From Sulfitobacter sabulilitoris (GTDB lineage Bacteria > Pseudomonadota > Alphaproteobacteria > Rhodobacterales > Rhodobacteraceae): DNA of 64,000 nt. The stretch covers positions 434,001 through 498,000 of the forward strand of contig NZ_VANS01000002.1 in the NCBI RefSeq assembly GCF_005887615.1, written 5' to 3'. The number at the start of each line of letters is the position of its first letter. The stretch's first letter is position 1. The notes beneath the pieces are model-generated. The model saw nothing but the letters and a program-made list of their open reading frames with translations. It was not told the origin of the DNA and ran no database searches. Shown piece by piece: positions 17,324 to 25,036 of the stretch. The position numbers and the translations under genes are program-made.

Positions 17324-19330
17324 ATGAGTTTGCTGTTGGGCGTGGATACGGGCGGGACCTATACCGATGCGGTGTTGATCCGCGACGAAACCCAGGTGAT
17401 CGCTTCGGCCAAGGCGCTGACGACCCGGCATGATCTGGCCATCGGTGTCGGTGGTGCTGTGCGCGAGGTGCTTGCGCGGTCCGGTGTGACGCCGGGCGAT
17501 ATCGCGATGGCCTCGCTCTCCACCACGCTGGCCACCAATGCGCTGGTCGAGGGGCAGGGCGGCCGCGTGGCTCTGATCTATATCGGCTTCAAGGAACGCG
17601 ATCTGGCCGCGCATGGCTTGGGCGAGGCGATGAAGGGCGACCCTTATATCGTCTGCGCGGGCGGCCATGATCATGCGGGCGGCGAAGCGATGGCCTTGGA
17701 TGAATTGTCCCTGCTCCGCTTTTTAGAGGCACATAAGGACGCGGTGAGCGGCTTTGCCGTGGCCAGCCAGTTTGCGACCCGCAACCCCGCGCACGAGTTG
17801 CGCGCCGCTGCTTTGGTGGCCGAGATCACCGGACGCCCCGTGTCATCGTCGCACCAGTTGTCGGCCAAGCTGAACGGGCCGAAGCGGGCAATGACGGCGG
17901 TGTTGAACGCCCGGCTGATCGGCATGATCGATGGCCTGATCGGGCGCGCGGAGCAGACGTTGACCGGCCTTGGCATCACGGCGCCGCTTATGGTTGTCCG
18001 GGGGGACGGTGCGTTGATTTCCAGCGCGCAGGCCCGTGCACGACCGATCGAGACAATTCTAAGCGGGCCTGCAGCATCCATCGTCGGAGCCCGTTGGATG
18101 ACCGGTGCGGATTTCGCGATGGTCAGCGATATTGGCGGGACGACCACGGATGTGGCGCTGTTGCGCGATGGTCGGCCAACCATCGATCCGGCCGGGGCGC
18201 GTGTCGGGCCATATCGCACGATGGTCGAGGCGGTTGCGATGCGCACGACTGGCCTTGGTGGTGACAGCGAGGTGCATTTCATCAGCGAAGGGTTGCAGGG
18301 TGGGGTCACGCTGGGGCCGCGCCGTTTGCTGCCTGTATCCCTGGTCGCGCGGGATGCGCCCGACGTGGTATACGGCGCGTTGGATGCACAATTGCGCGGC
18401 ACCACGCCTGGGGAATACGACGGCCGGTTCGTGCGCGCGGTGCAGGCGCAGACCCGCGAAGGGATCGGACCCCGAGAGGAAACCCTGCTGGAGCGGATCG
18501 GATCGCAGGTGCATCCGCTGGGCGACATTCTGCGCAGCCGGATCGAACAGGGGGCGCTGAAGCGACTGGTCGAGCGCGGATTGGTGCAAATCGCCGGCGT
18601 TACGCCGTCGGACGCCAGCCATGTTCTGGGCATGGTGGACGCATGGGACAGGTCGGCGGCGGAAAAGGCGCTGACGCTCTTCGGCCGCAGACGCACAGGC
18701 GCCGGAAACGCCCTGGCGACGGATCCTCGTGTCGTGGCCAGAACCATCGTTGACCAATTGACGCATCAAACGGCTTTGGCCTTGTTAGAGACCGCTTTCG
18801 AGGAAGAGGACCTGCCCTTCGGTCTGCCGGCGGAGCAGCTGGCGCGACATGTCCTGATGCAACGTGGATTGGGCGGACACGCGGGAATCCTGCGCATCGA
18901 TACCGGGTTGAACGTGCCGGTGATCGGTCTGGGCGCGTCCGCGGCGAGCTATTATCCGGCGGTGGGGGCATTGTTGCGGACGGACATGATCTTGCCGGAG
19001 CACGCGGGCGTCGCCAACGCGATCGGCGCGGTGGTGGGGCAGGTGACGATGCGGCGCAGCGGCACGGTGACCTCGCCCAGCGAAGGGAAATATCGCGTGC
19101 ATCTTGATGCGGGCCCCGAGGATTTCGGCGATCAGCACAGCGCCTTGCAAAGATTGGAGACAGCCTTGCGGGACGCAGCCCAGACCGAGGCCGTCGCCGC
19201 AGGAGCCGCGGATATTCAACTGACGGTCCTTCGCGACATCAAGACCGTTGGCGTCGAAGCGCGAGAGGTCTTTGTCGAGGCGCAAGTGACAGTCGAGGCA
19301 TCGGGACGGCCGCGGGTCGCGGTGGGGTAG
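17324..19330 (+). CDS. Hydantoinase/oxoprolinase family protein (HyuA-like)
   Basis: A 668-residue protein of the HyuA/oxoprolinase N-terminal ATPase-fold family. The first nucleotide-binding motif is LGVDTGGTYTDAVLI (residues 4-18) and the second is SDIGGTTTDVALL (near 270). Members hydrolyse cyclic amides such as hydantoins or 5-oxoproline with ATP, usually with a HyuB partner. No hyuB gene lies next to it, so it may act alone or with a distant partner. ATG at 17324 is preceded by GGAG; an ATG four codons earlier exists. Substrate not assignable. Confidence 0.8.
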   Translation: MSLLLGVDTGGTYTDAVLIRDETQVIASAKALTTRHDLAIGVGGAVREVLARSGVTPGDIAMASLSTTLATNALVEGQGGRVALIYIGFKERDLAAHGLGEAMKGDPYIVCAGGHDHAGGEAMALDELSLLRFLEAHKDAVSGFAVASQFATRNPAHELRAAALVAEITGRPVSSSHQLSAKLNGPKRAMTAVLNARLIGMIDGLIGRAEQTLTGLGITAPLMVVRGDGALISSAQARARPIETILSGPAASIVGARWMTGADFAMVSDIGGTTTDVALLRDGRPTIDPAGARVGPYRTMVEAVAMRTTGLGGDSEVHFISEGLQGGVTLGPRRLLPVSLVARDAPDVVYGALDAQLRGTTPGEYDGRFVRAVQAQTREGIGPREETLLERIGSQVHPLGDILRSRIEQGALKRLVERGLVQIAGVTPSDASHVLGMVDAWDRSAAEKALTLFGRRRTGAGNALATDPRVVARTIVDQLTHQTALALLETAFEEEDLPFGLPAEQLARHVLMQRGLGGHAGILRIDTGLNVPVIGLGASAASYYPAVGALLRTDMILPEHAGVANAIGAVVGQVTMRRSGTVTSPSEGKYRVHLDAGPEDFGDQHSALQRLETALRDAAQTEAVAAGAADIQLTVLRDIKTVGVEAREVFVEAQVTVEASGRPRVAVG

Positions 19331-19360
19331 GGACGCGCGTCGCGCGCGCGCCCCGGACTG

Positions 19361-19873
19361 CTATTCCGCTGCGTCGCGTTTTGGCAACACCCAGTCGGCT
19401 CGCGGGAAATGGCAGGTATAGCCGTTGGGGATGCGCTCAAGATAGTCCTGATGCTCTGGCTCCGCCTCCCAGAAGTCACCGACCGGCTCGACCTCGGTCA
19501 CGACCTTGCCGGGCCAGAGCCCCGAAGCCTCGACATCGGCAATCGTGTCCAGTGCGACGGCCTTCTGATCTTGGTCCACGTAATAGATCGCCGAACGATA
19601 GCTGAGCCCGCGATCGTTGCCCTGCCGGTTCAAGGTCGTCGGGTCATGGATCTGAAAGAACAGTTCCAGCAATTCACGGTAGCTCAGGACTTCGGGGTCG
19701 TAGATGACCTCGATGCCTTCGGCGTGGGTGCCGTGGTTGCGATAAGTCGCGTTGGGCACATCACCGCCAGTATATCCGACCCGCGTTGAAATCACGCCTT
19801 TGCGTTTGCGGATCAGATCCTGCATGCCCCAGAAACAACCGCCTGCAAGTACGGCACGGTGGTGAGTGCTCAT
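19361..19873 (-). CDS. msrA: Peptide-methionine (S)-S-oxide reductase
   Basis: A 170-residue cytoplasmic repair enzyme that reduces the S-epimer of methionine sulfoxide. The catalytic motif GGCFWGMQ lies at residues 11-18, and [24 protein letters not shown] and YRSAIYYV are typical (only the short segments [12 protein letters not shown] and YRSAIYY are quoted as key). ATG overlaps the stop of upstream msrB by four bases, so both forms of methionine sulfoxide are handled by a coupled pair. It has no signal peptide. Confidence 0.95.
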   Translation of the reverse strand: MSTHHRAVLAGGCFWGMQDLIRKRKGVISTRVGYTGGDVPNATYRNHGTHAEGIEVIYDPEVLSYRELLELFFQIHDPTTLNRQGNDRGLSYRSAIYYVDQDQKAVALDTIADVEASGLWPGKVVTEVEPVGDFWEAEPEHQDYLERIPNGYTCHFPRADWVLPKRDAAE

Positions 19874-20319
19874 GCTACGTCCTCCACTTGATCAATGTAA
19901 TCGCCATAGCCTTCGGCCTCCATGTCGTCGCGATGGACAAAGCGCAGCGAGGCCGAGTTGATGCAATAGCGCAAACCGCCCCGGTCGCGTGGTCCGTCGG
20001 GAAAGACGTGGCCGAGGTGGCTGTCGCCGTGGGTCGAGCGGACTTCGGTACGGATCATGCCAAGCGAGGCATCGCGCAACTCGCTGACATGGGCGGGTTC
20101 GATCGGCTTGGTAAAGCTGGGCCAGCCGCAGCCGGATTCATACTTGTCGGCACTGGCAAACAACGGTTCACCCGATACGATATCGACGTAAATCCCCGGC
20201 TCCTTGTTGTTAAGAAGCTTGCCGGTGCCGGGTCGCTCTGTCCCGCTTTGCTGGGTGACGCGGTATTCCTCGGGCGACAAGGCGGCGATGGCGTCCTCGG
20301 TTTTCTCGTATTTGGGCAT
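19870..20319 (-). CDS. msrB: Peptide-methionine (R)-S-oxide reductase, zinc-less type
   Basis: A 149-residue enzyme that reduces the R-epimer of methionine sulfoxide. The catalytic cysteine is Cys119 in [12 protein letters not shown] and the likely resolving cysteine is Cys64 in [10 protein letters not shown]. The two CxxC pairs that bind structural zinc in Escherichia coli MsrB are absent: the corresponding segments read VDIVSGEP and [13 protein letters not shown]. This resembles the zinc-free MsrB domain of Neisseria PilB. It is the first gene of the msrB-msrA pair and is divergent from the glutathione peroxidase gene. Confidence 0.93.
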   Translation of the reverse strand: MPKYEKTEDAIAALSPEEYRVTQQSGTERPGTGKLLNNKEPGIYVDIVSGEPLFASADKYESGCGWPSFTKPIEPAHVSELRDASLGMIRTEVRSTHGDSHLGHVFPDGPRDRGGLRYCINSASLRFVHRDDMEAEGYGDYIDQVEDVA

Positions 20320-20458
20320 GATATGCTCCTTTACCTGTTTGCCCTATTAAATGGTCTGTGGACCCCTGATGAAAAGGGGCTATTTCAGTCGATCACGAGG
20401 GCGTGCAGTGATCCGCCCGCGGCGTTACGACGTATTCGGCAGTGAATTGGGGGTCATC

Positions 20459-20983
20459 ATGGCACGTATCTTTGCAGCGCTGGTTTCTGTTTTGGCGGCA
20501 ACCGCGGCTTGGGCCGGGATGCCTGGGTTCATGTTTTCGTCAATCGACGGTGGCACGCTCAACACGGGCGACTGGGCGGGGCGGCCGGTTCTGGTGGTCA
20601 ATACCGCGTCGCAATGCGCGTTCACGCGTCAATATGCCGATCTGCAAGCGCTGTATGATACCTACCGGGACCGTGGTCTGGTGGTGCTGGCCGTTCCGTC
20701 AGATGATTTCCGGCAGGAACTGGACAGCGCGGAAGAGGTAAAGGCGTTTTGCGAACTGACCTTTGGCCTAGATCTGCCGATGACGGACATCACGCGGATC
20801 ACGGGATCGTCGGCGCATCCGTTTTACCGACAGGTGGCCACCGACACAGGGTTTGCACCGCGCTGGAATTTCAACAAGGTGCTGATCGGGCCTGACGGGT
20901 CCGTCGTTGCGACATGGGGGTCGTCCGCCAATCCGATGTCGCGCGACATCCGGACCAAGATAGAGACGGTCTTGCCGCGCTAG
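20459..20983 (+). CDS. Exported glutathione peroxidase-family thiol peroxidase
   Basis: A 174-residue protein with an N-terminal signal peptide (MARIFAALVSVLAATAAWAG) and a GPx fold. The active-site segment VVNTASQCAFT places the peroxidatic cysteine at Cys53, where animal enzymes have selenocysteine; RWNFNKVLI near residue 140 supplies the catalytic tryptophan and asparagine. The signal peptide predicts a periplasmic location, where glutathione is scarce, so thioredoxin-like reductants are possible. The open frame extends 36 codons upstream, but ATG at 20459 gives the signal peptide. It is divergent from msrB-msrA, suggesting a shared oxidative-stress theme. Confidence 0.85.
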   Translation: MARIFAALVSVLAATAAWAGMPGFMFSSIDGGTLNTGDWAGRPVLVVNTASQCAFTRQYADLQALYDTYRDRGLVVLAVPSDDFRQELDSAEEVKAFCELTFGLDLPMTDITRITGSSAHPFYRQVATDTGFAPRWNFNKVLIGPDGSVVATWGSSANPMSRDIRTKIETVLPR

Positions 20984-20986
20984 AGC

Positions 20987-21973
20987 CTAGGTGCCGTCGC
21001 GCCAAAGCAGCTTGTTGCCGGTCGATTCATGGCCTGGGCTGATGCCATAGGTCGCGCGGTAGCTTTTCGAGAAGTGCGAGAGTGACTTGAAGCCGCATGC
21101 CACGCAGATGTCCGTCACCGACAGTTCCGTCTGCCGCAACAGGTTGCGCGCCTTTTCAAGCCGCAGATGCAGGTAGTGCCGCTTGGGCGAAACGCCGACG
21201 TATTTGGCGAACAGGCGTTCAAGCTGCCGGGTGGAGAGCCCGACCACACCGGAAATCTCGTCCGGTGTCAGGGGGTCTTCGATGTTGTTCTCCATGATCT
21301 GCATCGCCAGAACAAGCTTGGCATTGCGCACCTGCGTGCCGCGTTGAAGCGACATGCGCTGTGCGTGGCCCGGAACGCGCGGGTCGGTATAGACCATCTG
21401 ATCCGCGACCCACGTGGCAAGGTCGATGCCGTAGTCTTCCTTGATCCGGTATAGCATCAGGTCCATCGACGCGGCGCCGCCCGCAGACGTGAAAACGCGG
21501 CCATCGACGGAAAAGATGCTGTCCTCCATGATCACGTCGGGCAGGACCTCGGCCAAGGCGGATTTGTACTCCCAGTGGGTGGTCACGCGCTTTTCCCGGA
21601 TCAGCCCGGCACAGGCCAGAACGTAGGTGCCGCTGGACAGCGCACCGAAATCCATCCCTTTGCGCACCTCGCGACGCAGCCAGTTCAGGACCTTCTTGCT
21701 GCTGCCCTTGCCCACATTTTCACCGGCGCAGACGACGAGTGTTTCGTCGCGGGCAAGATCGACCAGCGTGTCGTCCACCATCATGGTCACGCCGTTATAG
21801 GCCGCAACCGGCGCGCCGCTTTCGCTCAGCAGGCGCCAGGCATAGAATTGCTGTCCCGAGGGGTGGCGGTTCGCCAGTGACAGGGCCTCGAGTGCGCAGG
21901 AAAAGCCCAGCTGCGAATAGCCGGGGATCAGCAGAAAAGCGTAGCGTTTGGGCGCATCCGGGGCCGACATCAC
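20987..21973 (-). CDS. GlxA-family (DJ-1/PfpI plus AraC) transcriptional regulator
   Basis: A 328-residue regulator. Residues about 10-190 form a DJ-1/PfpI-like domain (FLLIPGYSQLGFSCALEAL at the start, FTSAGGAASMDLML near 165). The C-terminal 100 residues are an AraC-type DNA-binding domain with two helix-turn-helix units, including GVVGLSTRQLERLFAKYVG and DICVACGFKSLSHFSKSYR. This layout is shared by GbdR and CdhR, which control glycine betaine and carnitine catabolism in pseudomonads; a carnitine-like cluster lies 6 kb away, but a link is only a guess. It converges with the peroxidase gene with three bases between them. Confidence 0.85.
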   Translation of the reverse strand: MMSAPDAPKRYAFLLIPGYSQLGFSCALEALSLANRHPSGQQFYAWRLLSESGAPVAAYNGVTMMVDDTLVDLARDETLVVCAGENVGKGSSKKVLNWLRREVRKGMDFGALSSGTYVLACAGLIREKRVTTHWEYKSALAEVLPDVIMEDSIFSVDGRVFTSAGGAASMDLMLYRIKEDYGIDLATWVADQMVYTDPRVPGHAQRMSLQRGTQVRNAKLVLAMQIMENNIEDPLTPDEISGVVGLSTRQLERLFAKYVGVSPKRHYLHLRLEKARNLLRQTELSVTDICVACGFKSLSHFSKSYRATYGISPGHESTGNKLLWRDGT

Positions 21974-22065
21974 AGGGGCCCCAGTTGCGGTATGCGGGTG
22001 TGTTGCATGATCCCACCTTTGTGTTCGTGGGATAGTCTAGCCTGTGCCGAGGTGGGTCTTGGTGG

Positions 22066-22953
22066 TCAAACGCGACGCAAAGCAGCGGTTTTGGACTGTC
22101 GGGAGATCTGAACCGCGAGAATGCCCAATGCAATGACGACGACGCCGAGGACGTCGCGGGGCTCCAACGCTTCGCCCAGGAACAGCGCTGCGATGGCGAC
22201 ACCGAAGAACGGGTTGAGAAAGTGAAAGGTCGCGGCACGGGTGGCGCCGACCCGGTTCACCAGCCAGAACCACACGAATGTGGCGGCAAGCCCGGGAACC
22301 AGTGTCGTGTAGACAAACGCGAGAGCCAGCGGCCAGGTCGGGTTCAGTCGCGGGGTTTCGAACAGCACCGTGGCAAGGCTGAGCGTGACGCAGCCAACCA
22401 GCATCTGCAGCCCCACGATCATCAGGAAATTGCCGCCAGATGTCGCGCCGCGCACCGAAAGGGTTGCAATCGTAAGCGCGACGACGCCGATACCGCAAAG
22501 CGCCACACCGTAAAGGTCGACGCCACCCTGCAACCGCGCACCCATGATCAACGCCACACCGACCAGGCCGGCGATCAGCCCGGCAATTCCCAGGGGCCGC
22601 AGCCGTTCGCGCAAAACCAGCCACGAGGCCAGCGCCACGAGAAGCGGCATCGTCGACGCGATGATCGCGGCAAGCGACGCCTGCACGGTTTGCATCGCCA
22701 CGAAATTTAGCCCCAGGTAGACGGCGTTCTGAAGGATGCCAAAGACAATCGTCGCGCGCCACTGCGCGGGGGTAAGCCGCCAGCTTTGCCCCAGAAGGCG
22801 CGCGATACCGACGCCGAGCAACCCCGATATGAGATACCGAAGCGACAGCGCCAGCAGGGGAGAGGCATCGGCCACGATGATCCGGGCGGAAGTGAAGGCG
22901 GAGGACCACATGATCGCAAAGGCAAGCCCCATGAAAATTGCGCGCATGTCCAT
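22066..22953 (-). CDS. EamA/DMT-superfamily transporter
   Basis: A 295-residue integral membrane protein with about ten hydrophobic helices in two EamA repeats, the usual architecture of metabolite exporters of the drug/metabolite transporter superfamily. The first repeat has AIMWSSAFTSARIIV and the second ends FHFLNPFFGVAIAALFLGE, a common EamA signature. ATG at 22953 has GAGG upstream; an upstream ATG would add 14 polar residues and is less likely. The substrate cannot be predicted. The gene lies downstream of the GlxA-type regulator's promoter side on the same strand. Confidence 0.85.
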   Translation of the reverse strand: MDMRAIFMGLAFAIMWSSAFTSARIIVADASPLLALSLRYLISGLLGVGIARLLGQSWRLTPAQWRATIVFGILQNAVYLGLNFVAMQTVQASLAAIIASTMPLLVALASWLVLRERLRPLGIAGLIAGLVGVALIMGARLQGGVDLYGVALCGIGVVALTIATLSVRGATSGGNFLMIVGLQMLVGCVTLSLATVLFETPRLNPTWPLALAFVYTTLVPGLAATFVWFWLVNRVGATRAATFHFLNPFFGVAIAALFLGEALEPRDVLGVVVIALGILAVQISRQSKTAALRRV

Positions 22954-23030
22954 TTGGGGCCTCGTCCGGTTCGGGTTCACGAGACCCTTTCGCAATTTCC
23001 CGCCAAGGGCAAGCCATGGGTGGCGCGCGC

Positions 23031-23072
23031 GGATTTTTCGAAAAATCCGGTCCGGAAAATTCGAACTTTCCG
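23031..23072. repeat. Tandem intergenic palindromes
   Basis: A perfect 18-bp palindrome GGATTTTTCGAAAAATCC (23031-23048) is followed at once by a second hairpin, CCGGAAA and TTTCCGG around ATTCGAAC. They lie between the HU gene's terminator and the EamA gene. A near-identical palindrome occurs at 57614-57631. Similar elements occur between genes in many roseobacters and may act in transcript processing or termination. Confidence 0.7.
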
Positions 23073-23097
23073 GGCAGCGGGCGGGCAGGGGAGAGAC

Positions 23098-23129
23098 AAA
23101 AAAAGGGCCGCTCAGCGAGCGACCCCTTT
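23098..23129 (-). terminator. Intrinsic terminator of the HU gene
   Basis: On the minus strand a 13-bp stem (AAAGGGGTCGCTC with GAGCGGCCCTTT, two G-T wobbles) around a GCT loop is followed by seven Us. It sits 23 bases after the HU stop codon. This is a textbook rho-independent terminator. Confidence 0.85.
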
Positions 23130-23151
23130 AAATCGGTGATGGTGGCCGGTG

Positions 23152-23442
23152 TTACCCGTTCACGCTGTCTTTCAATGCCTTCGCGATGGTCATCTTGACC
23201 ACCTTGTCGGCGTCTTTCTTGAATTGCTCGCCGGTGGCAGGGTTACGCACCATGCGCTCGGGGCGCTCGCGGCAGTAGATCTTGCCGACGCCGGGCAGGG
23301 TCACGGCGCCGCCGCCCGACACTTCGCGGGTGATCAGGTTGCAGACCGCGTCCAGTGCGGCGCCTGCGGCTTTCTTGTCAGACCCCATTTCATCGGCCAG
23401 TGCGGCGACGAGTTGGGTTTTGGTCATTGGTTTGGTTGCCAT
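23152..23442 (-). CDS. HU-family DNA-binding protein
   Basis: A 96-residue histone-like nucleoid protein. It has the N-terminal helices TKTQLVAALADEMG, the GVGKIYCRERPERMVRNP arm with the conserved RNP tip that intercalates into DNA, and a lysine-rich C-terminal helix. HU proteins bend and compact DNA as dimers. The ATPs-rich run of AAAAAAAG with GGAG before ATG at 23442 provides the ribosome-binding site. It is a single-gene unit with its own terminator. Alphaproteobacterial HU and IHF share this fold; the lack of IHF-specific spacing makes HU the better call. Confidence 0.92.
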   Translation of the reverse strand: MATKPMTKTQLVAALADEMGSDKKAAGAALDAVCNLITREVSGGGAVTLPGVGKIYCRERPERMVRNPATGEQFKKDADKVVKMTIAKALKDSVNG

Positions 23443-23462
23443 CTTTTTTTCTCCTTCGTCCG

Positions 23463-23530
23463 CCCGATGTATAGGGCCTCACACGCGGAATGTAACGGAA
23501 TGTTGTGTGCAAACACAACGAATAGTGGCC
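23463..23530 (-). promoter_or_regulatory. Probable promoter of the HU gene
   Basis: On the minus strand TTGTGT and TTACAT are separated by 17 bases within an AT-rich stretch upstream of the HU gene. The 130-base gap between amn and HU also contains the near-palindrome TTGTGTTTGCACACAA, which overlaps the -35 and could be an operator. Prediction from sequence only. Confidence 0.35.
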
Positions 23531-23572
23531 TGATTAATGCGCAAAACAGTGTTTTTTTGCGGTTTTTCCCCT

Positions 23573-25036
23573 TCAGAGGAAGGCCGTTTCGTCAAACGAT
23601 CGCAATTTCCGGCTGTGGATACGCTCCAACGGCATGTTTCGCAACCGCTCCATCGCGTGAATTCCGATCATCAAATGCCGTGAAACCTGCGTTTTATAGA
23701 AGTCCGACGCCATTCCCGGCAGCTTCAACTCGCCATGCAGAGGTTTGTCGGAGACACACAAAAGCGTGCCATAGGGCACCCGAAAGCGATAGCCGTTGGC
23801 GGCGATCGTGGCGCTTTCCATATCGAGCGCGATTGCGCGGGACTGGCTGAGCCGCTGCACCGGGCCGGACTGGTCGCGCAATTCCCAGTTGCGGTTGTCG
23901 ATGGTGGCCACGGTGCCGGTTCGCATGATCCGCTTGAGTTCATAGCCTTCCAGCGCGGTAACCTGCGCCACCGACTGCTCGAGCGCGATCTGGATTTCCG
24001 CCAGCGCCGGGATCGGCACCCAGACGGGCAGATCGTCATCCAGAACGTGGTCTTCGCGCAGATAGGCGTGCGCCAACACGAAATCGCCCAACGCCTGGCT
24101 GTTGCGCAGTCCGGCGCAGTGGCCGACCATCAGCCAGGCATGCGGGCGCAGAACCGCGATGTGGTCGGTCGCGGTCTTGGCGTTCGACGGACCTACGCCG
24201 ATGTTGACCAGCGTGATCCCGGACCCGTCGGCGCGTTTGAGGTGATAGGTCGGCATCTGTGGTGTCTTGAGCGTGACCGGAAGCGGCGCATCACCGGCCG
24301 TGATCTCGGCGTTGTCGGTCGACACGAAGGAGGTGTATCCGCTGGCCGGTGTGTCGAGTTGCTGGCGCGCGTAGGCTTCGAATTCGGAGACGTAGAACTG
24401 GTAGTTCGTGAACAGCACGTGGTTCTGGAAATGGCTGGCATCGGTGGCGGTGTAATGCGCAAGGCGCGCCAGCGAATAATCGACCCGCTGCGCCGTAAAG
24501 GGCGCCAGAGGGCGCGCGTCGCCATTTGGGACATAGGTTCCGTTGACGATGTCGTCGTTGGTGGTGCTGAGGTCGGGCACGTCGAACACATCCCGCAGCG
24601 TGAAATCCGCCACACCTTCCTGTGGAACGGTGATGCTGGTGTCGTTGGCGACGGCGAAATGCACCGGAATGGGTGTGTCGGATGGTTCGACGACGACGGG
24701 CTGGCCGTGATTTTCGATCAGCAGGCCGATCTGCTGCTTGAGGTAGCTGCGGAAGAGATCGGGCCGGGTGATCGTGGCCGAAAACGTGCCGGGCGAAGAC
24801 ACATGCCCGAAGGACAGGCGGGTATCGACCTGAGCATAGGTTTCGGTCGTGAACCTAACCTGCGGATAAAAGGCCCGCACGCGCGCATGGGGCGCGCCGT
24901 TGTCCATGGCCGAAGCGAAATGCGCGCACAAAAAGCCGGTGGCTTGCGCATACAGCGCCTCAAGCCGTGCAACGGCGTCGCCGGCATCGTGGAATTCTGT
25001 TGCGCCGGGGCTGTCAGGGGTCAGGATTGTGTTCAT
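23573..25036 (-). CDS. amn: AMP nucleosidase
   Basis: A 487-residue cytoplasmic enzyme that splits AMP into adenine and ribose-5-phosphate. The length is right for Amn (about 480) and the C-terminal phosphorylase-like domain carries NIGVGPSNAKTATDHIAVLRP, ALDMESATIAANGYRF and GTLLCVSDKPLHGELKLPG in order (quoted here in short runs). The open frame continues far upstream opposite the ade gene, but ATG at 25036 overlaps the ade stop in an ATGA, which fixes the start. The product adenine is the substrate of the enzyme encoded by the gene before it, so the two form one pathway. Confidence 0.93.
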   Translation of the reverse strand: MNTILTPDSPGATEFHDAGDAVARLEALYAQATGFLCAHFASAMDNGAPHARVRAFYPQVRFTTETYAQVDTRLSFGHVSSPGTFSATITRPDLFRSYLKQQIGLLIENHGQPVVVEPSDTPIPVHFAVANDTSITVPQEGVADFTLRDVFDVPDLSTTNDDIVNGTYVPNGDARPLAPFTAQRVDYSLARLAHYTATDASHFQNHVLFTNYQFYVSEFEAYARQQLDTPASGYTSFVSTDNAEITAGDAPLPVTLKTPQMPTYHLKRADGSGITLVNIGVGPSNAKTATDHIAVLRPHAWLMVGHCAGLRNSQALGDFVLAHAYLREDHVLDDDLPVWVPIPALAEIQIALEQSVAQVTALEGYELKRIMRTGTVATIDNRNWELRDQSGPVQRLSQSRAIALDMESATIAANGYRFRVPYGTLLCVSDKPLHGELKLPGMASDFYKTQVSRHLMIGIHAMERLRNMPLERIHSRKLRSFDETAFL

